Source: Bacteroidota bacterium (GTDB lineage: Bacteria > Bacteroidota > Bacteroidia > Bacteroidales > P3). From it: a stretch of DNA of 8,453 bases. Positions within the stretch are counted from its first letter, which is position 1, and the number at the start of each line of letters is the position of its first letter. The position numbers and the translations under genes were made by a program. The notes below the pieces were generated by a model. The model saw only the letters and a list, made by a program, of their open reading frames with translations. It was not told where the DNA came from and did no database searches. Shown one piece after another: positions 1-7,071 of the stretch. The stretch lies in the NCBI GenBank assembly GCA_030540495.1, contig JAUNWC010000052.1, positions 1 to 8,453 of the forward strand, in the 5' to 3' direction.

Positions 1-3000
1 GTTTTAATGCTGATAGTGTAAGTTTTACCAATAAGGAATATTTCTCTCATACTTTGGAAGGTTATTTTACAGACTTGTGTTCTGATAAGGTAAAAGGCAA
101 GGGCAAGTATCCTTTATTTACCTCATATAAAAGAGAAGAAATAATAAAAAATATTTTTCCTCAGGTGGATTATGTGGGAGGTTTTACTCAGCAAGGAGGT
201 CGTTTTCTTGGCACAGGTGATGTAAAGGAGCCCGCAAAACTTGTTTTCTATAAGGATGGAGAGGTTTTTATGGTTGCTAAGGCAATAGAACATCCTTTCT
301 CTCGCGAGGGTATAATAACGGAAAATTGTCAGGTAACATTTTATTTGCAAAAAGACTCTGTTTATCATCCTGGCACAAAAATGAATTTTAATAAAAATAC
401 TCGTCAAATACTTTGCTCAGATAACAAAGTAGGCATTTCGGCTTCGCCATGGGTGGATTCTTATCATTGTTTGGATATATATACAGAGGCAGTTTATGCA
501 GGTTTGGACGACCATACTTTAGAATTTACGGGAATAAAAGGACCAAACAAAAAAAGTTTTGCAACCTTTGAAAGTAACAACTATTATTCGGCAAAACGTT
601 GGTATGAGGTGCAGAAAATGGACGAAATATCTCCTTTGGAAAAAGTTATGTTATATACTCACAAAACGGGCAAAAAATTTTTTACCGTAAAACAATTTTC
701 CAAATACTCTGGCTTGGATGAAACACAGTGCAAACTTCTTTTAATGAACCTTTCGCTTAATGGTTTTATGAGTTATGAGTCTTATAGAGAAACCGCAATA
801 GTAAAAGACAAATTATATTCTTATATAAAGGCTTATCAAAAAAGAGAAGACTATGATGCTTTGCGTTTTGTCTCCTCTACTTCACAAGGAGAGGCTAATG
901 CAGTGTTGAATATCTTTGATATGGATTTGCGTATGAATGGAGTTGAGACCTTTCTTGTAAGTGACACCCACAACGTTGCCATAACTCCAAAGGAAGGCAA
1001 AATGGTTATGCAAAAAAATAGAGACTTTTCTTTTGATGGACTAATAGCAGCAGGTAGGTTTAGAATGTCGGGGACTGAGTGCAAATTCTCTTACAACGAT
1101 TTTAAAATCAATTTGCCTCAAATGGATTCTATGAAATTTTATGTTCCTTCTTTTACTGATTCCAATACCTATATAATGATACAAACTCCCATACAAAAAC
1201 TTACTTGTGAATTGGTTATAGATTCTTCTAACAACAAGAGTTCTATAAAGAAAATAGACGGCTTTCCTATGCTGACTTCTTTGGAAAAATCATACGTATA
1301 CTATGATTATCCTCACATACAAAACGGAGTTTATAATAGGGAGACTTTTTATTATGAACTTCAACCTTTTGTTATTAGAAATATGTTTTCCTTTGCCTCT
1401 GAGGATATTGTTTTGCAGGGAGAATTGCATTCAGCGGGAATATTTCCTACCATAAAAGAGCCTTTGAGGGTTATGAGAGATTATGCACTTGGTTTCAAAA
1501 AAGACTTGACTTCTCAGGGCTTAGGAGCCTATAACAACAAGGCTACTTATTATAATTCTTTGGATTTAAGTGCAAATGGTTTGTTGGGAACAGGCAGATT
1601 TGTTTATGGAACCTCTGTTTCTGAGTCCAAGAAGTTTGTTTTTCATCCTGATTCTATGTTTTGTATTACAGAGAGTTTTGAATACAAATCTCCAGATGTA
1701 AAGGTTAGCAAAACAGCAGAGCATTTTTACCCTGCCTTAGATTATATGATAGTGGAGCAAAAAGCCGAGCCTTTTAATATGTATGCGAGCAACAATTCCG
1801 AACATAAAGGCTATTTGAAAGTTACTTCTACTAATTTGACAGGAGGAGGAGAAAATCGTGTAGAAGAAATGATAGTTAGGGCAGAGGACTTTAAATATTT
1901 TGCTGATGGATATACCTCCGATAGTGCTTCTTTGACAATTTTGTCTTTGGATGGTGGCTCAGTGGCCTTTGAGTCCCAGGATTTAAAAGCAAATGTTAGT
2001 CTAAAAGATAGAAAAGGCTCTTTTGTTTCCAAAACAGGAGTAAGACAAAGCACCTTGCCTTATTTACAATATATGTGTTATGCTGATAGGTTTGCTTGGG
2101 ATATGAATGATAAGTTACTTTCGTTACAAGCCGCTGTTGATAAATCTGTTTCTATGGAGGGTAAGAATATTAGAGAAATTGTTGATATACCTATGCAAGG
2201 AGCAGAATTTATTAGCATACATCCAAATCAAGATAGCCTGTCTTTTCATTCTCTTGAAGCCAAATTAAATTTGCAAACCAATGAACTTTTGGCAAAAGGT
2301 GTGTATATTATAAGAAGTGCAGATGCTGCCATAAAACCATATAACCATCAAATAACACTTCGTCCAGGTGCTCAGATGGATACCATAGATAAGGCAGAAA
2401 TATTGTTTAATACCGAAAGCAAATTGCACCTTGTTTATGATGCAAGGGCACATATATCTTCCAAAAAACTTTATTCTGCCAATGGTTATTTGAAATACAT
2501 AGACGAAGATAAGAAAGAAACTCCTATATTTTTCAAAGAAATTACCTCTGCTACGGGTTACTCTGTTGGCTATGCGGATATTAGAAAGGAAGAGCCTTTG
2601 AATCTTAGCGATGCGTTCAAATTTTATGGAGAGATAAGCGTATTGGCACAAGATTCTGCCTTTATGTTTGACGGCGGAGTGGCTTTGGCTATAAATTGTT
2701 TGGACAAAGAGTCTCCTTACTTGAAATTTAAAGCAAAAATAGATGCCACAAATATAGAAATACCTATAAACGAAGCCCCTGTGGATGTAGAGGGCAAAAG
2801 AATAACTACTTCCATACTTTTCAATGAAAAGAACTTGGAGCCTATTGTTGCTTTCTTTACTTCTGACACAGAGGCAGATAATGTTTTCCTTAAAGCACAA
2901 GGTTTTCTTACATATGACAAACAATCGCAGGAATATCGTATTGCAAGCAAAGAAAAATTAGAAGACTTTGCAAACTCTATAGGCGACTATCTTTTAATAA

Positions 3001-3719
3001 ACAGAAACAATTGTAAGACTAAGGGATTGGGTAATATACAACTTGGTTTTCCTATAGGCTCTGTTATAGAGAGTAATAACTATGGTGAAATAAAAGTTGA
3101 TAACTCTTCCAATTCGGCAAATATAAAAATGTCGTTGGCTCTTAATTTTCCTTTTTCTGAGCAAGCACTTGATATAATGGGAGCAAATCTTTATGATGAT
3201 ATGAATTTGGAGCAAATGGATATAGAAAACTCTCGTTACAAAGAATATTTGCCATATGTCTTTGGAGCAGAAAAAGGAGAGGAATATTTGATAGATTTGA
3301 TAAGTAATAATGAATGGGAGAAAATTCCAAAACAAATGTCTTATACAATGTTTTTGCCTGATGTTAATTTGCAATGGGATGATATACGCAATTGTTATAT
3401 TTCTTCGGGCGATGTTTCCATAGGTATAGTGGGCAAATATCAGATAAACAAAAAAATAAAAGCCCGTTTGCAGATGATAAAAACCGGAGTATCCACAGAG
3501 ATACGTATTTATTTGGAGCAAGATATGGACAATTGGTATTATTTCTCTTATAATGGAGCAAGTATGTCGGTGGTATCTTCTGATGAGAATTTTAACGAGG
3601 CAGTAAAAAATGCTAAGAAAAAAGAATTTAAAGGAGAAAACGGAAAGGTATATACCTTTAGACTTGTTCCAGAGAACGAAAAACGTAACTTTATACGCAA
3701 TATAGAATTGAGTGAGTAA
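1..3719 (+). CDS. Large uncharacterised beta-rich protein, Bacteroidetes type (5' end outside window)
   Basis: The reading frame (codons start at nt 3) is open to the left edge, so the true start lies upstream. The TTG at 54 is an internal leucine codon, not a start. About 1,238 residues are visible, ending in TAA at 3717-3719. Most of the protein looks like alternating beta strands with recurring Gly-spaced segments (GLIAAGRF near 1035, GELHSAGIF near 1422, GLLGTGRFVYG near 1576), resembling the repetitive strands of OstA/LptA-like or AsmA-like periplasmic proteins; that likeness is impressionistic. A helical stretch at about 627-839 has a winged-helix-like pattern. The C-terminal module (about 3354-3716) starts LPDVNLQWDD, contains a WYYFSYNG motif, and looks like a distinct conserved domain. 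No membrane helix is visible. I recall large proteins of this style in Bacteroidetes genomes but cannot name a function. An envelope or periplasmic location is inferred and cannot be tested without the N-terminus. It is followed by a 54-nt gap with a new promoter, so it probably ends its own transcription unit. Confidence 0.85.
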   Translation, partial: FNADSVSFTNKEYFSHTLEGYFTDLCSDKVKGKGKYPLFTSYKREEIIKNIFPQVDYVGGFTQQGGRFLGTGDVKEPAKLVFYKDGEVFMVAKAIEHPFSREGIITENCQVTFYLQKDSVYHPGTKMNFNKNTRQILCSDNKVGISASPWVDSYHCLDIYTEAVYAGLDDHTLEFTGIKGPNKKSFATFESNNYYSAKRWYEVQKMDEISPLEKVMLYTHKTGKKFFTVKQFSKYSGLDETQCKLLLMNLSLNGFMSYESYRETAIVKDKLYSYIKAYQKREDYDALRFVSSTSQGEANAVLNIFDMDLRMNGVETFLVSDTHNVAITPKEGKMVMQKNRDFSFDGLIAAGRFRMSGTECKFSYNDFKINLPQMDSMKFYVPSFTDSNTYIMIQTPIQKLTCELVIDSSNNKSSIKKIDGFPMLTSLEKSYVYYDYPHIQNGVYNRETFYYELQPFVIRNMFSFASEDIVLQGELHSAGIFPTIKEPLRVMRDYALGFKKDLTSQGLGAYNNKATYYNSLDLSANGLLGTGRFVYGTSVSESKKFVFHPDSMFCITESFEYKSPDVKVSKTAEHFYPALDYMIVEQKAEPFNMYASNNSEHKGYLKVTSTNLTGGGENRVEEMIVRAEDFKYFADGYTSDSASLTILSLDGGSVAFESQDLKANVSLKDRKGSFVSKTGVRQSTLPYLQYMCYADRFAWDMNDKLLSLQAAVDKSVSMEGKNIREIVDIPMQGAEFISIHPNQDSLSFHSLEAKLNLQTNELLAKGVYIIRSADAAIKPYNHQITLRPGAQMDTIDKAEILFNTESKLHLVYDARAHISSKKLYSANGYLKYIDEDKKETPIFFKEITSATGYSVGYADIRKEEPLNLSDAFKFYGEISVLAQDSAFMFDGGVALAINCLDKESPYLKFKAKIDATNIEIPINEAPVDVEGKRITTSILFNEKNLEPIVAFFTSDTEADNVFLKAQGFLTYDKQSQEYRIASKEKLEDFANSIGDYLLINRNNCKTKGLGNIQLGFPIGSVIESNNYGEIKVDNSSNSANIKMSLALNFPFSEQALDIMGANLYDDMNLEQMDIENSRYKEYLPYVFGAEKGEEYLIDLISNNEWEKIPKQMSYTMFLPDVNLQWDDIRNCYISSGDVSIGIVGKYQINKKIKARLQMIKTGVSTEIRIYLEQDMDNWYYFSYNGASMSVVSSDENFNEAVKNAKKKEFKGENGKVYTFRLVPENEKRNFIRNIELSE

Positions 3720-3723
3720 AAAA

Positions 3724-3753
3724 TTGTAAGTAGTAATTTTTTGATTACTTTTG
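3724..3753 (+). promoter_or_regulatory. Bacteroidetes-type promoter for the small membrane gene and dnaG
   Basis: TACTTTTG at 3746-3753 matches the Bacteroidetes -7 consensus TAnnTTTG exactly, and TTG at 3724-3726 sits 19 nt upstream as a partial -33 element (consensus TTTG). Transcription would begin around 3757-3762, giving a leader of only about 12-17 nt before the ATG at 3774. No Shine-Dalgarno sequence is seen in that leader, as is common in this phylum. A 6-bp A/T-rich inverted repeat, AGTAAT/ATTACT (3732-3737 and 3744-3749), overlaps the element. Assignment rests on motif match and position only. Confidence 0.6.
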
Positions 3754-3773
3754 CAACAAAGAAGTAGAGTATT

Positions 3774-4025
3774 ATGAAGGAATTAGGTTTGGTATTAGTT
3801 TTGACTATAGTTATTCTCCTTATTTGCTTTGCATTGATAGGAGTGAAAATTTTGTTAAAGAAAAATGGAGAGTTTAAGCGTCAATGTGCTTCTATAGACC
3901 CTTATACGGGAGAAAGAACAAATTGTTTTTGTGGTCATAGCAATGTGCTTACTTCCAAATGCGAGAACAAAAAACACAGTGTCTTAGAGGTGGATATGGA
4001 TTTATTGAGAGATGCTTTGAAATAA
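3774..4025 (+). CDS. Small single-pass membrane protein with Cys-rich tail
   Basis: This is an 83-residue protein. The ATG is fixed by an in-frame TAG at 3765-3767, and the next Met is near the C-terminus. Residues about 4-28 form one strongly hydrophobic helix, followed at once by basic residues (K29, K30, K35, R36), which by the positive-inside rule suggests the tail faces the cytoplasm. The tail carries C38, then the CFCGH motif (C51, C53, H55) and C63, with H68 further on. This spacing could bind a metal or form disulfides, but neither is shown. Similar tiny membrane proteins with an FKR-x-C ... C-x-CG pattern are, as I recall, found across Bacteroidetes and annotated only as membrane or secreted proteins. 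It lies 19 nt upstream of dnaG and probably shares its transcript. It has no cleavable signal peptide or lipobox that I can see. The function is unknown; the coding call is firm because of start context, composition and gene packing. Confidence 0.8.
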   Translation: MKELGLVLVLTIVILLICFALIGVKILLKKNGEFKRQCASIDPYTGERTNCFCGHSNVLTSKCENKKHSVLEVDMDLLRDALK

Positions 4026-4044
4026 CAAAAATAGACTTGTTTTT

Positions 4045-6039
4045 GTGATACCACAGGAAGACATAGAACAAATATTAAATACCGCCAAAATAGAGGAGGT
4101 TATAGATAGTTTTGTACCTTTAAAACGTAGAGGAGCAAACTATATAGGTTTATGCCCTTTTCATGATGAAAAGACTCCTTCCTTTAATGTCAATCCTGCA
4201 AGAGGTATATTCAAGTGTTTTGGTTGTGGTAAGGGAGGTAATGTTGTTAATTTCCTTATGGAACACAATCACTATACCTATCCGGAGGCTCTTAGATGGT
4301 TGGCACAAAAATATGGCATTCCTTTACACGAAACCATAGAAAGTGAGCAGGAAAGAGAATTAAAAGACGAAAAAGATTCTCTCTATGCTATCAACGAGTT
4401 TGCACAAAAATATTTTTACAACAATCTTCTGCAATCAGAGGAAGGTAAATCCATAGGTTTGTCTTATTTCAAAGAAAGAGAGGTTAGCAAACAAACCATA
4501 GATACTTGGGGTTTAGGTTATTGTAAACAAAAAAGCAATGATTTCTCTCAATATGCTTTACGTTCAGGTTATACAGAAGAGGTTTTGATGAAATCGGGGC
4601 TTAGTCTCAAAAGTGATAAAACAGGGGAACTCTATGATAGATTTCATTCCCGTGTTACTTTTCCTATTTATAACGTGGGAGGTAGGGTACTTGGTTTTTC
4701 TGCAAGAATACTTTCTTCTGATAAAACTAAGGCAAAATATGTAAATAGCCCTGAGAGTCCTATATACACAAAGGGAAAGGTACTTTTTGGACTTCATATA
4801 GCAAAAAACGAAATAGCCAAAAAGGACGAGTGTTATTTGGTGGAAGGCAATGTGGATGCTATTATGATGAGTCAAAACGGAGTAAAAAACGTTGTAGCCT
4901 CTTCGGGTACGGCTCTTACCTCAGACCAAGTGCGTATGATAAAAAGATATACTTCCAATGTGGTAATATTATATGACGGAGATAACGCTGGAATACATGC
5001 CACAATACGTGCTACGGATATGTTTTTTAAGGAAGGAATGAGTGTTAAAACAGTTCTTTTCCCAGATGGAGACGACCCAGATTCTTTTGCTCGAAAGCAT
5101 ACTCAAGACGAATTTGTTGCTTTTTTGAAAGATAATGCTCAAAATTTTATAATCTATCGTACCAATCTTGCCAACAAAGAAACAGAAACCGACCCTGTAA
5201 AAAAAGCCACTTTGGTTAAAGAAATAGTGCATTCCATTAGCCTTATACCCGATATGGTGCAAAGGTCGGTTTATATTCAGCAATGTGCTTCTATTCTTAA
5301 TATGGAGGAAAGATTGTTGAGTGAGGAACTTTCAAGGCAAGTTGCCCACAACTTATACGAGCAAAACAAACAAGCAAACAATTCTCAAACCTCCACACCT
5401 CCTCCAATCAACAACACGGCAATACCACCGACTCTAAATAATGCTTTATTGGAGCAACAAAATATAAAGAAAATAGCCGAGGATGAGTCGCAAGAAAAAG
5501 CGGTAATAAAGATTTTACTCAATCATTTAGACAAAACAACGAGGCAACAACTCTTAAATACAGAGGGAAAGGTGGTAACCGAAGTAGTGAATGCGGGAGA
5601 ATATATTCTTGCAACTATAAATGCTGACGATATAGAATTCAACAACCCTTTGTATCAAAAAATCTATGACTACTTCTTATCGCAATATGCCAAAACAGAA
5701 AAATTGCCTTCCATAGATATGTTGCTTGGTTTGGGAGATGAGCAGATAAATTTCCTTGTATCAGATTTGTTGGTATCTCCTTACAAAACCTCAGAACTTT
5801 GGATGGGTAAATATAACGTTATTTTGCCCGCCTTGGATGCTCCTTTTGTTGTTGATAGTGAAATCAAACAGACTCTTTTGCATTTTAAATTCAGAAAATT
5901 AGACTCTATGATTGATAATTTGAGATTGCAACTAAAGACCTCAGATATAAATGAATCTATGAATATTTTGCAGAAAATAGACCATTATACAAAGCGATTG
6001 AACGTTATAGCCAAGGAACTAAAAATATGTGCAAAATAA
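4045..6039 (+). CDS. dnaG: DNA primase DnaG
   Basis: The protein has 664 residues, a normal length for the family. DnaG makes the short RNA primers for lagging-strand and origin synthesis, acting with the replicative helicase. Domains in order: a CHC2 zinc ribbon with ligands C37, H40, C58, C61 (CPFH...CFGC); the RNA polymerase-like basic region with RVLGFSAR (214-221) and KYVNSPES (231-238); the Toprim fold with E267 in LVEGNVDAI, D311 and D313 in LYDGDNAG, and the acidic FPDGDDPDSFAR segment (339-350); a Q/N/P-rich flexible linker (about 436-470); and a helical C-terminal region (about 480-664) in the place of the helicase-binding domain. The start is GTG: in-frame codons upstream reach a TGA at 4018-4020 with no ATG, and MIPQEDIEQIL aligns with usual DnaG N-termini. 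The usual Tyr of the VEGYxD motif is Asn269 here. Position just after the small membrane gene implies co-transcription. Confidence 0.98.
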   Translation: MIPQEDIEQILNTAKIEEVIDSFVPLKRRGANYIGLCPFHDEKTPSFNVNPARGIFKCFGCGKGGNVVNFLMEHNHYTYPEALRWLAQKYGIPLHETIESEQERELKDEKDSLYAINEFAQKYFYNNLLQSEEGKSIGLSYFKEREVSKQTIDTWGLGYCKQKSNDFSQYALRSGYTEEVLMKSGLSLKSDKTGELYDRFHSRVTFPIYNVGGRVLGFSARILSSDKTKAKYVNSPESPIYTKGKVLFGLHIAKNEIAKKDECYLVEGNVDAIMMSQNGVKNVVASSGTALTSDQVRMIKRYTSNVVILYDGDNAGIHATIRATDMFFKEGMSVKTVLFPDGDDPDSFARKHTQDEFVAFLKDNAQNFIIYRTNLANKETETDPVKKATLVKEIVHSISLIPDMVQRSVYIQQCASILNMEERLLSEELSRQVAHNLYEQNKQANNSQTSTPPPINNTAIPPTLNNALLEQQNIKKIAEDESQEKAVIKILLNHLDKTTRQQLLNTEGKVVTEVVNAGEYILATINADDIEFNNPLYQKIYDYFLSQYAKTEKLPSIDMLLGLGDEQINFLVSDLLVSPYKTSELWMGKYNVILPALDAPFVVDSEIKQTLLHFKFRKLDSMIDNLRLQLKTSDINESMNILQKIDHYTKRLNVIAKELKICAK

Positions 6040-6073
6040 AGAGTAAGTATTCTTGTGGTGCTTTGTAGAGGTA

Positions 6074-6101
6074 GCAAAACAATAATTTTTATTATCTTTG
6101 C
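6074..6101 (+). other. Interrupted inverted repeat in the dnaG downstream gap
   Basis: GCAAA (6074-6078) pairs with TTTGC (6097-6101) and, inside an asymmetric bulge, ATAAT (6082-6086) pairs with ATTAT (6091-6095) around a TTTT loop. The structure is A/T-rich with only two G-C pairs (outermost and second) and is not followed by a clean U-tract, so it is a poor intrinsic terminator. It overlaps the -7-like TATCTTTG at 6093-6100, so an operator role or simple chance are both possible. Confidence 0.25.
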
Positions 6102-6119
6102 CTTTCCAAAATATTTTTG
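6093..6119 (+). promoter_or_regulatory. Candidate -7 promoter elements upstream of the S4/RluA-like gene
   Basis: Two exact matches to the Bacteroidetes -7 consensus TAnnTTTG lie here: TATCTTTG at 6093-6100 and TATTTTTG at 6112-6119. Neither has a TTTG or TTG at the expected 19-21 nt upstream; the nearest TTTG (6062-6065) is 27 nt from the first. In such T-rich DNA the motif can arise by chance. Even so, this 111-nt gap is the largest in the window, so a separate promoter for the gene at 6151 is reasonable. It would give a leader of about 25-45 nt. Confidence 0.4.
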
Positions 6120-6150
6120 ACTTAAAAAAAAGAGTAAAACATTATTTGAT

Positions 6151-7029
6151 ATGAAGTTTGATATAAAAAAAGAATGTAGTTTGTTGGAGTTTGTGCTTGA
6201 AAATTTCCCTAATGTTTCCACCACTAAGGCAAAAAAAATGATACTTTACAATTGTTTTACCATTTCGGGAGCAAGTGTTAAGAGTACGGAATATATATTA
6301 AGAAAAGGCGATATGTTAGAATACAGAAAATATTCTGGCGGCAGGCATATTGCAAAGGAAAAAAGAGATATAAGTGTTTTGTATGAGGATAAAAATATTT
6401 TGGTAGTCAATAAAACTTTTGGACAGAAAGTCTTTGACCCAAAAGACAAAAAAAACGAGGATATGCTGACAATGGTTAAAAGATATGTACACAAGAGAGA
6501 ACGCTCTGCCGCTGTGTATATAATATTTTCGCCTGACGTTTATGAGAGTGGGCTTTGCATATTTGCAAAAAATAAATATGCTTATCAAAATATGACGCAA
6601 GAGTTGGACAAAATGATATGTGAAATAGATGCCATAGTTAGCAACAAACCAAAACACAAAAACGACAAACTATCTTTCTTTTTTAGTGAAGATAATGATA
6701 GATATAGCCTTAGTCCCAATGCACAAGAGGGTTATAAAAATTTTAGTTTTCAATACGCTACAAAGGAAGATTTATCCAAGGAAAATGAGAATTTCTTTTT
6801 ATTGCATATTATCCACAGTCAATACCGCCCTTTATTGACGCGATTTTGCTTAAAACAAATGGGCTGTCCTGTTGTGGGGGATGTTCGTTTTGACAAACAA
6901 AAGGTGAATAATATGTTGAAGTTTCATTATTCTTCCCTAACTTTTAGAAATATTATAAACAATAAGACTGTAACCGTAACTTCTAAACTACCAAATACTT
7001 TTCGTTTGTTTAACACTCCAATACACTAA
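6151..7029 (+). CDS. S4-domain protein, degenerate RluA-family pseudouridine synthase
   Basis: The protein has 292 residues. ATG 6151 is the first start after an in-frame TGA at 6118-6120. Residues about 10-58 fit an S4 RNA-binding domain. Then ISVLYEDKNILVVNK (74-88) matches the start of the RluA/RsuA catalytic fold. The signature HRLDxxTSGL aligns with FSPDVYESGL (126-135), so the catalytic-position Asp (D129) and SGL remain while HRL and Thr are replaced; the following IFAKN is typical. The conserved Tyr of the KxYxA motif is Ile159. The TGRTHQIRVHL motif aligns with QYRPLLTRFCL (224-234), keeping two Arg but losing His and Gln, followed by a well-kept GCPVVGD (238-244). The fold assignment is strong; activity is doubtful. 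True members isomerise specific uridines in rRNA or tRNA. This one may be an inactive RNA-binding paralogue or may use altered chemistry. It sits between dnaG and the 7072 gene, probably under its own promoter. Confidence 0.85.
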   Translation: MKFDIKKECSLLEFVLENFPNVSTTKAKKMILYNCFTISGASVKSTEYILRKGDMLEYRKYSGGRHIAKEKRDISVLYEDKNILVVNKTFGQKVFDPKDKKNEDMLTMVKRYVHKRERSAAVYIIFSPDVYESGLCIFAKNKYAYQNMTQELDKMICEIDAIVSNKPKHKNDKLSFFFSEDNDRYSLSPNAQEGYKNFSFQYATKEDLSKENENFFLLHIIHSQYRPLLTRFCLKQMGCPVVGDVRFDKQKVNNMLKFHYSSLTFRNIINNKTVTVTSKLPNTFRLFNTPIH

Positions 7030-7048
7030 AAAAAAATTAATTTTTTTT
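7029..7048. repeat. Perfect 20-nt A8-TTAA-T8 palindrome
   Basis: Eight A (the first is the last base of the preceding TAA stop), TTAA, then eight T form an exact self-complementary palindrome between the S4/RluA-like gene and the 7072 gene. Possible roles are a weak bidirectional terminator (A-tract, short A/T stem, T-tract), a bent or easily melted segment upstream of the next gene, or no role in an AT-rich spacer. The stem contains no G-C pair, which argues against efficient termination. Confidence 0.5.
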
Positions 7049-7071
7049 GATAATAAAGAAAATATAATAAT

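Noticed and set aside
54..56. TTG as the start of the large first gene
   Set aside because: The frame continues open upstream to nt 3 with similar sequence, so this is an internal Leu codon and the gene is simply cut by the window edge.
2265..2924. Minus-strand open frame of about 219 codons
   Set aside because: It lies wholly inside the large + strand gene, has the Phe/Tyr/Ile/Cys-rich composition of an antisense shadow, and shows no recognisable motif.
3732..3749. AGTAAT/ATTACT hairpin as a terminator for the large gene
   Set aside because: The 6-bp stem has a single G-C pair and no U-tract after it; it overlaps a better-supported promoter element.
7041..7056. T-run plus TTTG as a promoter for the 7072 gene
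   Set aside because: No TAnnTTTG is found at the proper spacing before the ATG; the TTTG comes from the T8 tract and would place the -7 element at the start codon.
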